A stretch of 55,218 nt of DNA from Pedobacter cryotolerans (GTDB lineage Bacteria; Bacteroidota; Bacteroidia; Sphingobacteriales; Sphingobacteriaceae): the NCBI RefSeq assembly GCF_005116475.1, contig NZ_SWBO01000016.1, positions 1 through 55,218 of the forward strand. Direction: 5' to 3'. Positions 23,947 to 31,896 of this stretch are shown here, piece by piece. The position numbers and the translations under genes were made by a program. A model generated the notes under the pieces. That model saw nothing but the letters and a program-made list of their open reading frames with translations, had not been told where the DNA came from and made no database searches. Numbering within the stretch: position 1 is the first letter of the stretch; every line of letters begins with the position of its first letter.

Positions 23947-25278
23947 TTAAATGTGTCTGTTAATGATGTTTTCTAAATATTCTTGTTTACCACTTAAAGT
24001 TTGTGGTTCGCCATTTTCGGCAGCAAAGTTTCTTAAATCCTCGAGCGTTAATTTTCCTTGCTCAAATTCTGCACCCTTGCCACTATCAAATGATGCATAT
24101 CTATCAGCACGTACTTTTTTATAATCAGATTTTTGAAGAATAGAATCTGCAGTAATTAAAGCACGAGCAAATAAATCCATTCCACCTACGTGTGCATAAA
24201 ATAAATCTGCTTGGTCTGTAGAGTTTCTACGAATTTTAGCATCGAAGTTTACACCACCACCTTGCAAGCCACCACCTTCTAAAATAATCAACATGGCTTC
24301 TGTTAATTCATTAATGTCGTTAGGAAACTGATCTGTATCCCAACCATTTTGATAATCGCCACGATTAGCATCAATAGAACCCAATAAACCATTATCAACC
24401 GCTACTTGCAATTCATGTTGGAAAGTATGTCCGGCTAAAGTTGCATGGTTAACCTCTAAGTTTAATTTAAAATCTTCCAATAAATCGTACTGTTGCAAGA
24501 AACTTTTAACCGTTGCAGCATCATAATCATATTGGTGTTTAGATGGCTCACATGGTTTAGGCTCGATGAAGAAAGTACCTTTAAAACCTTGCTTACGAGC
24601 ATAATCTTTAGCCGTGTGTAAAAATTTAGCTAAATGTTCTTGCTCCCGTTTCATGTTGGTATTTAGTAAGCTCATGTAACCTTCTCTACCACCCCAAAAC
24701 ACATAATTTTCTCCGCCAAGGGCGATGGTTGCATCTAAAGCAGCTTTAACTTGTGCAGCGCCATGTGCCAACACATGAAAATCTGGATTAGTAGATGCGC
24801 CATTCATATATCTTCTATGGCTGAACAAATTGGCTGTTCCCCAAAGTAGTTTTACGCCGCTATCTGCTTGTTTTTGCTTCGCGTACTCAACCAAAGCTTG
24901 CAATCTTCTCTCATTATCCGCAACATCATCGGTATAATCTACTACATCCACATCGTGGAAACAATAATAAGGTAACTGCATTTTGGTGATAAATTCAAAA
25001 GCAGCATCCATTTTATCTTTTGCACGCTCTACGGCATCTTTCTTTTCATCCCATGGGAAAATATGCGTAGCGCCACCAAATGGATCTGCACCATTACCGT
25101 TAAAAGAATGCCAATAAGCACATGCAAATTTAAAATGCTCAGTCATGGTTTTGCCTGCCACCACTTTGTTGGCATCATACCATCTAAAAGCCATCGGGTT
25201 ATCGCTTTGCAAACCTTCAAACTTAATTTGCTCAATACCTTTAAAAAATTCTTTTTCTCCTGTTACTACTTTTGTCAT
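23947..25278 (-). CDS. xylA: Xylose isomerase
   Basis: A 443-aa cytoplasmic enzyme converting D-xylose to D-xylulose with divalent metal ions. Class II features: catalytic His108 in YYCFHDVDVV, FFIEPKPCEPSKHQYD, LEVNHATLAGHTFQHEL, and the metal site in GSIDANRGDYQNGWDTDQFP. Full length. It is 21 nt from xylB in the same direction, so the order of transcription is GH43 xylosidase, xylB, xylA. Confidence 0.97.
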   Translation of the reverse strand: MTKVVTGEKEFFKGIEQIKFEGLQSDNPMAFRWYDANKVVAGKTMTEHFKFACAYWHSFNGNGADPFGGATHIFPWDEKKDAVERAKDKMDAAFEFITKMQLPYYCFHDVDVVDYTDDVADNERRLQALVEYAKQKQADSGVKLLWGTANLFSHRRYMNGASTNPDFHVLAHGAAQVKAALDATIALGGENYVFWGGREGYMSLLNTNMKREQEHLAKFLHTAKDYARKQGFKGTFFIEPKPCEPSKHQYDYDAATVKSFLQQYDLLEDFKLNLEVNHATLAGHTFQHELQVAVDNGLLGSIDANRGDYQNGWDTDQFPNDINELTEAMLIILEGGGLQGGGVNFDAKIRRNSTDQADLFYAHVGGMDLFARALITADSILQKSDYKKVRADRYASFDSGKGAEFEQGKLTLEDLRNFAAENGEPQTLSGKQEYLENIINRHI

Positions 25279-25299
25279 TGTATTTAATTTTTTATATTT

Positions 25300-26778
25300 C
25301 TATCCTAAAGTTTTCATTAATAGTTGTTTCCAATCTTGGTAAATCGGCTCATAAGCCGCTGTGTTTTTTGGTTCGAGATAACTTAACACTTGATGTTGTG
25401 TAAAAGCATCTTCGGCACTTTTAAAGATACCTGCACCAATACCAGCACCTAAAGCTGCACCAACACTGCCGTCATTTTCATATAATTCAACTGGCACTCC
25501 GGTAACATCTACAAAAGTTTGCGCAAATACCTCGCTTAAAAATAAATTTGCTTTGCCCGCCCTAATCACTTTTGGGTTCATGCCATTTTCACGCATAATG
25601 TCTAAGCCATATCTAAATGCAAAAACTATGCTTTCTTGCACCGCTCTAAAAATCTCGGCTTGGCCGTGAGTATTTAAATCTATTCCGTTGAGTTGAGCAC
25701 CGGTATACTTGTTGTTTAACATCCTTTCTGCTCCATTTCCGAATGGTAAAACCTTTAAGCCTTTGCTGCCAATTGGTGCTTGTGCTGCAATGAGATTTAA
25801 TTCGGGATAAGACAAGTAAGGCGCAAAAGTATGTTTGGCCCAACGATACATACTTCCAGTACCATTAATGCACAACAATACCCCAGTATGCTTATGTTCT
25901 TTGGTATAGGTAACGTGAGCAAATGTATTAACCCTCGACTGTTGATCATAAGTCAGTTCATCACTTACACCATAAATAACCCCAGATGTACCTGCGGTTG
26001 CCGCCACTTCACCTGGCTTTAATACATTTAAGGACAAAGCGTTATTTGGCTGATCGCCAGATTTATAGGCTACAGGAATACCTGCTGTTAAACCCAACAA
26101 TTTAGCCACTCCGTCTTTTAAATGCCCATGTGATGAAAATAAAGGTTGTACTGGCGGAATTAAATCTGCGTTAAAGCCATAATGGTTCATTACATCTGCA
26201 GAAATTTCATCTTTTTTAAAGTCCCAAAAAACGCCCTCAGAAAGTGCTGAAATACTGGTAGTGATTTCTCCCGTAAGCTTCATGGCAATAAAATCACCAG
26301 GCAACATCACCTTATCTATTCTTTCGTAAATAGCTGGCTCGTTGTTTTTGACCCACGCCAATTTTGAAGCGGTAAAATTTCCTGGAGAGTTTAACAAGCT
26401 GGCCAAAGATTGCTCATGACCAATTGCATCAAAGGCTTTTTCACCTAGTTCAACGGCTCTACTATCGCACCAAATAATGCTATCACGTAAAACCTCCTGA
26501 TTTTTATCAACCACCACTAAACCATGCATTTGGTAGGCAACGCCGATGGCTTTAATTTCCTTTGGATCAAATAAATTGAGTGAATTAACTTTTAAAATTG
26601 CTTGCTGAACGTTATGCCACCAATCCATGGGAGCTTGTTCGGCCCAACCAGATTGTACAGACTTTATTCCAGCTTCGTCTTCTGGATATTGAACCGCAGC
26701 AATACTTTTTTGGGTGTTTACATCAACTACCGCAACTTTAATTGATGAAGTTCCAACATCGATACCTAATAGATACAT
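25300..26778 (-). CDS. xylB: Xylulokinase
   Basis: A 492-aa FGGY-family carbohydrate kinase that phosphorylates D-xylulose with ATP. The N-terminal phosphate-binding strand is YLLGIDVGTSSIKVAVVD; QMHGLVVVD and IIWCDSRAVELGEKA follow; the catalytic Asp is in YKSGDQPNNALSLNVL, and VIRAGKANLFLSEVFAQTF then NDGSVGAALGAGIGAG mark the C-terminal domain. Normal length. It begins 9 nt after the GH43 stop codon; expression is probably controlled from the operator-bearing promoter before that gene. Confidence 0.94.
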   Translation of the reverse strand: MYLLGIDVGTSSIKVAVVDVNTQKSIAAVQYPEDEAGIKSVQSGWAEQAPMDWWHNVQQAILKVNSLNLFDPKEIKAIGVAYQMHGLVVVDKNQEVLRDSIIWCDSRAVELGEKAFDAIGHEQSLASLLNSPGNFTASKLAWVKNNEPAIYERIDKVMLPGDFIAMKLTGEITTSISALSEGVFWDFKKDEISADVMNHYGFNADLIPPVQPLFSSHGHLKDGVAKLLGLTAGIPVAYKSGDQPNNALSLNVLKPGEVAATAGTSGVIYGVSDELTYDQQSRVNTFAHVTYTKEHKHTGVLLCINGTGSMYRWAKHTFAPYLSYPELNLIAAQAPIGSKGLKVLPFGNGAERMLNNKYTGAQLNGIDLNTHGQAEIFRAVQESIVFAFRYGLDIMRENGMNPKVIRAGKANLFLSEVFAQTFVDVTGVPVELYENDGSVGAALGAGIGAGIFKSAEDAFTQHQVLSYLEPKNTAAYEPIYQDWKQLLMKTLG

Positions 26779-26787
26779 TTATATATT

Positions 26788-28443
26788 TTATTTTTTAGCG
26801 TGAACGGCATCATTACCAGCATAATCCAACCACTTAAACATGGCTTTATTTTCTGAAGCTTCGCCAGATGAAGTGGCATAAAGTGCGTAAAGTGCTCCAA
26901 CAAATCCGCCAGCAGTTTGAGTACTGATCCACTTACCATCTACCTTATCTTTTAACAACTTCCATTTTCCTTGCTCATCTGTATAGTAAAAACCATAAAG
27001 GTCACGTTGGGCTTCTATTTTAAACTGAACTTTTTTAGCGTCTAACGGTGCTTCAGTAATCAAAACCATCGCTTTTGTTTTCGGATTTCCTTTATAAAGC
27101 TGTACAACTTGTTTTCCATCTTTTGCCGATTGGCAGATATAATAGAAATTATATTCGCTCTGAAAAATCAACATCCCAGCTTTTTCATTTTCTTTTTGTG
27201 CCTCAAAAACCATTTCTGTAGCTGCCGAACCTGTTAAATGCTGCTGACGCTTTCCGATAAATGCCGGATTAGCTAAACCCATACAGGTTTCTGGAAGCAG
27301 TTTCATGGTTAAACCATTTTTCTTGTCTAACTTATACCAACTGGTATCATTTGTTCTCAAAAAAAGTAAAGATTGGTCTAATTTTTTATCAAATTTGGTT
27401 CTGTAGGCAAAATTCCCGCTTTGCGGTGGAGCTTTTTGTTTTACTTCCTTGTAATCAAAAGTGTAGCTGTATTGAATTTCTTTCACATCAGGATTGATGA
27501 TTGGCCATTCATCTACCCATTTTACGGGAGCAATAAAAGTTTCTCTACCTGTATTGTAATGATTACCTTCATATGGTCTAACTGCTAAAAAAACAGCATA
27601 AGTTTTACCATCTGGGCCGTCTACTAGTTCTGCATGACCAGCAGAAGTGATTGGGTCTTTACGGTTAGGATCTAAATCACGTTGTGTTAAAATTGGATTT
27701 TTCTCATAAGGGATGTATGGCCCAGTTGCATTTTTGCTTCTTAAAATTACCTGAGAGTGATTAACAGATGTACCTCCTTCTGCTGCACATAAGTAATACC
27801 AATCTCCACGTTTAAAAATATGCGGACCTTCTATCCAAACGGGCTTTTTGCTTAAATCAACACCACCGTTAACCAACTGAATTTCTTCACCAACTACGTT
27901 CATTTTAATTGGATCGAACTCATAAGTGCGTATGGTTCTGTGACCAGAATATAAAGGTTTGTTATTTGGCGCATCACTATTGTAAACGATGTATGCCTTA
28001 TCAGTATCAAAAAACAGTGATGGATCTATTCCTCTCACTTTTGGCAGCCATACTGGGTCACTCCATGGCCCAGCCGGACTTTTAGCGGTCATCACAAAAT
28101 TACCCCTCTTATCAATATTTGTACAAGTAACATAATAGGTACCCTTGAAATAATTAATAGATGGCGCAAAAAGGCCTCTTGAAGTTTGATCGCCAAAAAA
28201 TGTCATTTGTGACGGTCTGTCGATTACACTTCCAAGCTGTTTCCAGTTTTTTAAATCTTTACTATGAAAAACAGGAATACCAGGGAAATAGGCAAACGTT
28301 GAATTAACAAGATAAAAATCATCTCCTACCCTAGTAATACTCGGATCTGGATAAAAACCAGACATTATCGGATTCTGAATGGTAATTTGACCATGGCATA
28401 GCCCGGCAAACAAACCTATAAGTATAAAAATTATTTTTTTCAT
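26788..28443 (-). CDS. GH43 beta-1,4-xylosidase with C-terminal beta-sandwich
   Basis: About 551 aa from the ATG at 28443, which begins a clear signal peptide (MKKIIFILIGLFAGLCHGQ); the frame extends six codons further upstream. Residues about 22-330 form the GH43 propeller with NPIMSGFYPDPSITR (base Asp33), FYLVNSTFAYFPGIPVFHSK, RGIDPSLFFDTDKAYIVYNS and PVWIEGPHIFKRGDWYYLCA (acid Glu). The remainder is the concanavalin-like domain typical of GH43 beta-xylosidases, which shapes the +1 site. Expected to hydrolyse xylo-oligosaccharides to xylose in the periplasm. First gene of the xylB-xylA operon, behind the LacI-type operator at 28514. Confidence 0.93.
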   Translation of the reverse strand: MKKIIFILIGLFAGLCHGQITIQNPIMSGFYPDPSITRVGDDFYLVNSTFAYFPGIPVFHSKDLKNWKQLGSVIDRPSQMTFFGDQTSRGLFAPSINYFKGTYYVTCTNIDKRGNFVMTAKSPAGPWSDPVWLPKVRGIDPSLFFDTDKAYIVYNSDAPNNKPLYSGHRTIRTYEFDPIKMNVVGEEIQLVNGGVDLSKKPVWIEGPHIFKRGDWYYLCAAEGGTSVNHSQVILRSKNATGPYIPYEKNPILTQRDLDPNRKDPITSAGHAELVDGPDGKTYAVFLAVRPYEGNHYNTGRETFIAPVKWVDEWPIINPDVKEIQYSYTFDYKEVKQKAPPQSGNFAYRTKFDKKLDQSLLFLRTNDTSWYKLDKKNGLTMKLLPETCMGLANPAFIGKRQQHLTGSAATEMVFEAQKENEKAGMLIFQSEYNFYYICQSAKDGKQVVQLYKGNPKTKAMVLITEAPLDAKKVQFKIEAQRDLYGFYYTDEQGKWKLLKDKVDGKWISTQTAGGFVGALYALYATSSGEASENKAMFKWLDYAGNDAVHAKK

Positions 28444-28513
28444 AGACTTTGTGTGATACAAATTGATATAATATCCCTAACAAAACATAAAATTATAAAT
28501 AATATTCAGTAAA

Positions 28514-28527
28514 AACAAACGATTGCA
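28514..28527. promoter_or_regulatory. LacI-type operator (site 1, xylosidase-xylB-xylA promoter)
   Basis: AACAAACGATTGCA, 11 of 14 matches to TGCAAYCGRTTGCA. On the minus strand it overlaps TTTG (28519-28516), which has the right distance (18 bp) to a TATAATTT -7-like box leading to the GH43 gene. Binding there would block RNA polymerase. Confidence 0.55.
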
Positions 28528-28555
28528 TCCTATTCCGTTAAAATAAAATTAAAGA

Positions 28556-28569
28556 TACAACCGATTGCA
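28556..28569. promoter_or_regulatory. LacI-type operator (site 2, uxuA promoter)
   Basis: TACAACCGATTGCA, 13 of 14 matches to TGCAAYCGRTTGCA. It includes a TTG (28565-28567) which is 20 bp before TACTTTAG (28588-28595), one mismatch from TAnnTTTG, so operator and -33 box coincide for the rightward uxuA transcript. The centre is 42 bp (four helical turns) from site 1, which would allow two dimers on the same face. Confidence 0.65.
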
Positions 28570-28627
28570 TAATTAGTTATTAATGCATACTTTAGCATTA
28601 ATAATTTAATAAACCTTCCATATTATC

Positions 28628-29866
28628 ATGCAAGAAAGCAAGAAGATGATACAAACCATGCGTTGGTACGGTCCAGAAGATATTGTAAAATTGGAGGATA
28701 TCCGTCAAGCGGGATGTGCTGGCATAGTTACTGCGCTACACCACATTCCTGTTGGTGAAATCTGGAGTATCAAGCAAATACAAAATCGAAAAAAGCAGAT
28801 TGAGGACTACGGAATGGACTGGGCAGTAGTAGAAAGCCTTCCTGTTCATGAAGATATAAAGAAAAGAACTGGGCACTTTAAACAATACATCGAAAATTAT
28901 AAAATCAGTCTTAGGAATTTAGCAAATCAGGGAATTCATGTGGTAACCTACAATTTCATGCCGGTTATAGATTGGATGAGAACAGACTTAAGATATAAAA
29001 CCAAAACAGGCGCTCTTGCACTCCGTTTTGAAAAACTTGCATTTATCGCTTTTGATCTATATCTACTAAAAAGGGAAAATGCTGAAAAAGACTACACTGA
29101 AGAGGAAGTAAAGTCTGCTAGCATTTATTTTGCTAAACTTGATGAAGAAGCTAAAAAAACCCTGATGAGTACCTGCCTACAAGGGCTTCCAGGAAGCAAA
29201 GAAAGTTTTACTTCAGAAAAGGTTCTGAATTTGATAAGGGAATTCAGCGAAGTCAGTACCGTAGTACTACGTGAAAATCTGATTTCTTTCCTTCAAGAAA
29301 TCTCCCAGGTTGCAGATGAAAATAATATGCAATTAGCCATTCACCCAGACGATCCACCATATCCAATTTTAGGGTTACCACGTATTGTTAGTACTGAAGC
29401 GGATCTAAAGTATTTACAAGACCAAATACCATCAAAAAGCAATGGAATTTGTTTTTGCAGCGGATCTCTTGGCGCAAGACCAGATAACGACCTTTCAGGC
29501 ATCATCAAAAGAATGGGAAATAGGATATATTTTCTTCATTTAAGAAGTGTGGAATTAGAAGGTAATGAAAATTTTCATGAAGCTAATCATCTCGAAGGTT
29601 CTGCGAACATGTTCGAATTAGTCAATCAAGTTGTAGAGCTGATGGAAAAACAAAATAGAGCAATCCCAATGAGACCAGATCATGGTCACCAAATGTTAGA
29701 TGATTTGGCGAAAAATCCGTATCCAGGATATTCTGCCATCGGCCGCTTAAAGGGTTTGGCAGAATTAAGAGGACTGGAAATGGGAATTCAAAACATGAAA
29801 ATTCTTAATAAGAAGATAGATGAAAACCACTTGCTTTTTAGCAATAAAGGCTCCTCAAACAAATAA
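28628..29866 (+). CDS. uxuA: Mannonate dehydratase
   Basis: A 412-aa enzyme that dehydrates D-mannonate to 2-keto-3-deoxygluconate, part of D-glucuronate breakdown. Family segments: TMRWYGPEDIVKLEDIRQAG, CAGIVTALHHIPVGEIW, WAVVESLPVHEDIKKRTG, AIHPDDPPYPILGLPRIV (metal site), CFCSGSLGARPDND and MRPDHGHQMLDDL. All metal-ligand His/Asp positions seem intact. The start at 28628 could also be at 28646. It gives the alpha-glucuronidases (GH67, GH115) their metabolic outlet. First gene of the plus-strand uxuA-transketolase operon. Confidence 0.94.
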   Translation: MQESKKMIQTMRWYGPEDIVKLEDIRQAGCAGIVTALHHIPVGEIWSIKQIQNRKKQIEDYGMDWAVVESLPVHEDIKKRTGHFKQYIENYKISLRNLANQGIHVVTYNFMPVIDWMRTDLRYKTKTGALALRFEKLAFIAFDLYLLKRENAEKDYTEEEVKSASIYFAKLDEEAKKTLMSTCLQGLPGSKESFTSEKVLNLIREFSEVSTVVLRENLISFLQEISQVADENNMQLAIHPDDPPYPILGLPRIVSTEADLKYLQDQIPSKSNGICFCSGSLGARPDNDLSGIIKRMGNRIYFLHLRSVELEGNENFHEANHLEGSANMFELVNQVVELMEKQNRAIPMRPDHGHQMLDDLAKNPYPGYSAIGRLKGLAELRGLEMGIQNMKILNKKIDENHLLFSNKGSSNK

Positions 29867-29883
29867 AAAACAATACTAAAAAG

Positions 29884-30729
29884 ATGAAACATACGATTAG
29901 CGATTTAGAAGATATCGCCTCACAGGTAAGAAGAGATTGTTTGAGAATGGTACATGCCGTTCAGTCTGGCCACCCGGGTGCTTCTTTGGGATGTGCAGAT
30001 TTCTTTACCGCACTATACTTCGAAGTACTGAACCACAACCCAGAATTTAAGATGGAAGGTGTTGGCGAAGACCTATTCTTCCTTTCAAACGGACACATCT
30101 CTCCGGTATGGTACAGCGTACTTGCTAGATCAGGCTATTTTGAAGTAAGTGAACTTAAAACCTTCAGAAAACTTGATTCAAGATTACAGGGACACCCGAC
30201 AACACATGAAGGTTTACCGGGTGTCCGTATCGCCTCTGGTTCTTTGGGTCAGGGACTTTCGGTTGCTATCGGTGCGGCATTGGGCAAAAAACTGGATGGT
30301 GACAAGTCGCTGGTTTATGCCTTGATGGGCGATGGAGAACTACAGGAAGGCCAGAACTGGGAAGCTTTGATGTTTGCCCCTTTCCACAAAGTGGATAACC
30401 TGATTGCAAGTGTGGATTACAACGGACAACAGATTGATGGACCAACAGAAAAAGTGCTTTCTCTGGAAAACCTGCAGGCAAAATTCGAGTCGTTCGGATG
30501 GCATGTCATCACCTCTGATGGAAACGACATGGCAGAAATCGTAAAAGCCCTGCATTATGCAAAATCGCTGACCGGAAAAGGTAAACCAATCCTTAACCTG
30601 ATGAGTACCCAGATGGGCTACGGAGTTGATTTTATGGTTGGTACGCACAAATGGCATGGCTCGGCACCTAGCAACGAACAATTGGAAACTGCTTTGGGCC
30701 AGTTAAAGGAAACGGCCGGGGATTATTAA
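29884..30729 (+). CDS. Transketolase, N-terminal subunit
   Basis: A 281-aa half of transketolase carrying the thiamine-diphosphate/Mg site: GDGELQEGQNWEA (GDG at 149-151) with the following VDYNGQQIDGP; also VQSGHPGASLG at 28-38 and ASGSLGQGLS. Together with the next gene it forms a two-subunit transketolase that moves C2 units between xylulose 5-phosphate and aldoses. It links XylA/XylB output to central metabolism. Base composition is visibly more GC-rich than its neighbours, which may reflect high expression or another origin. It begins 17 nt after uxuA. Confidence 0.93.
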   Translation: MKHTISDLEDIASQVRRDCLRMVHAVQSGHPGASLGCADFFTALYFEVLNHNPEFKMEGVGEDLFFLSNGHISPVWYSVLARSGYFEVSELKTFRKLDSRLQGHPTTHEGLPGVRIASGSLGQGLSVAIGAALGKKLDGDKSLVYALMGDGELQEGQNWEALMFAPFHKVDNLIASVDYNGQQIDGPTEKVLSLENLQAKFESFGWHVITSDGNDMAEIVKALHYAKSLTGKGKPILNLMSTQMGYGVDFMVGTHKWHGSAPSNEQLETALGQLKETAGDY

Positions 30730-30857
30730 ATGGAATGGGGTTTTGCGATAAGCGTTTGGCGATCTGAACGCAAAACGCAGAACGCTCAACATTAAACTAT
30801 TAGAAATGAAGACCTGCGGAGCAAGCTTGAACGCAGTTAATTTAAAATATACACATC
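30730..30857. repeat. GCG/AACGC-rich repeat spacer between transketolase halves
   Basis: The spacer carries degenerate, partly inverted units: GCGATAAGCGTTTGGCGATC and GAACGCAAAACGCAGAACGC. It resembles other short dispersed repeats of this phylum, and can fold. It lengthens the gap between two subunit genes that are usually nearly adjacent. Confidence 0.5.
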
Positions 30858-31814
30858 GTGAAAAAATACACATATACAGAAAAAAAGGATACGCGTTCGG
30901 GTTTCGGGGCAGGACTGCACGAGGCGGGCAAACGCAACGAAAACGTTGTTGCACTTTGTGCCGATCTGGTTGGCTCTTTAAAGATGGATGCTTTCATCAA
31001 GGATTTTCCTGAACGATTTGTGCAGGTTGGTATTGCAGAGGCCAACATGATGGGCATTGCTGCCGGACTTACCATCAGCGGAAAAATCCCGTTTACCGGT
31101 ACATTCGCCAACTTTTCAACTGGTCGTGTTTACGATCAGATCCGTCAGTCGATTGCCTACTCGGGCAAAAATGTGAAAATTTGCGCATCTCATGCTGGTT
31201 TAACGCTAGGTGAAGATGGTGCAACACACCAGATTCTGGAAGACATAGGTCTGATGAAGATGCTGCCGGGCATGGTGGTCATCAATCCTTGCGATTATAA
31301 CCAGACAAAAGCTGCAACATTGGCCATTATGGATAATGAAGGCCCGGTTTATCTGCGTTTCGGTCGCCCTGTTATTCCTGTATTTACACCCGAGGATCAG
31401 AAGTTCGAGATCGGCAAGGCATGGATGGTGAACGAGGGAACCGACGTGACCATTATTGCTACAGGCCACATGGTTTGGAGAGCGATCGAAGCCGGAGAAC
31501 AATTGGCAGAATTGGGCATTGATGCTGAAATCATCAACATCCACACCATTAAACCTTTGGATGAGGAAGCCATTCTAAAATCTGTTAAGAAAACCGGTTG
31601 CGTGGTTACCTGCGAGGAGCACAACAAATTTGGTGGACTGGGTGAAAGTGTTGCCCGTTTATTGACTACCGAATATTTGGCAGCGCAGGAATTTGTGGCC
31701 GTTAACGACAGTTTCGGAGAAAGTGCAACTCCAGATCAGTTGATGACCAAGTACAAACTTGATCCAGATGATATCGTTGCAGCCGCTCAGAAAGTGATCA
31801 AAAGAAAAAGATAG
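30858..31814 (+). CDS. Transketolase, C-terminal subunit
   Basis: A 318-aa protein with the pyrimidine-binding domain (residues about 8-165: VALCADLVGSLKMDAF, ERFVQVGIAEANMMGIAAGL with the cofactor-activating Glu, YSGKNVKICASHAGLTLGED) and the transketolase C-terminal domain (from about 185). It completes the enzyme begun by the previous gene. The start at 30858 is preceded by repeat sequence. Like its partner it is richer in GC than the flanking genes. Last gene of the operon. Confidence 0.93.
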   Translation: MKKYTYTEKKDTRSGFGAGLHEAGKRNENVVALCADLVGSLKMDAFIKDFPERFVQVGIAEANMMGIAAGLTISGKIPFTGTFANFSTGRVYDQIRQSIAYSGKNVKICASHAGLTLGEDGATHQILEDIGLMKMLPGMVVINPCDYNQTKAATLAIMDNEGPVYLRFGRPVIPVFTPEDQKFEIGKAWMVNEGTDVTIIATGHMVWRAIEAGEQLAELGIDAEIINIHTIKPLDEEAILKSVKKTGCVVTCEEHNKFGGLGESVARLLTTEYLAAQEFVAVNDSFGESATPDQLMTKYKLDPDDIVAAAQKVIKRKR

Positions 31815-31825
31815 ATTAAGCAATT

Positions 31826-31885
31826 AGATGTGAGATTTGAGACATAAGGTCTAATCTCACATCTCAATACTAATAGCTAACTGCT
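31826..31885. repeat. Short-repeat hairpin between convergent genes
   Basis: AGATGTGAGAT (31826-31836) is an exact inverted match to ATCTCACATCT (31854-31864). The sequence belongs to the same AGATGTGAGATTTGAG family as the arrays at 3935-4272. It stands at the convergent end of the transketolase and GH67 genes, where it may act as a bidirectional terminator. Confidence 0.55.
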
Positions 31886-31896
31886 CAAATCTCTTA

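Noticed and set aside
30266..30681. Minus-strand frames of 71 and 113 aa in the transketolase gene
   Set aside because: Shadows that arise because the gene is GC-richer; no independent support.
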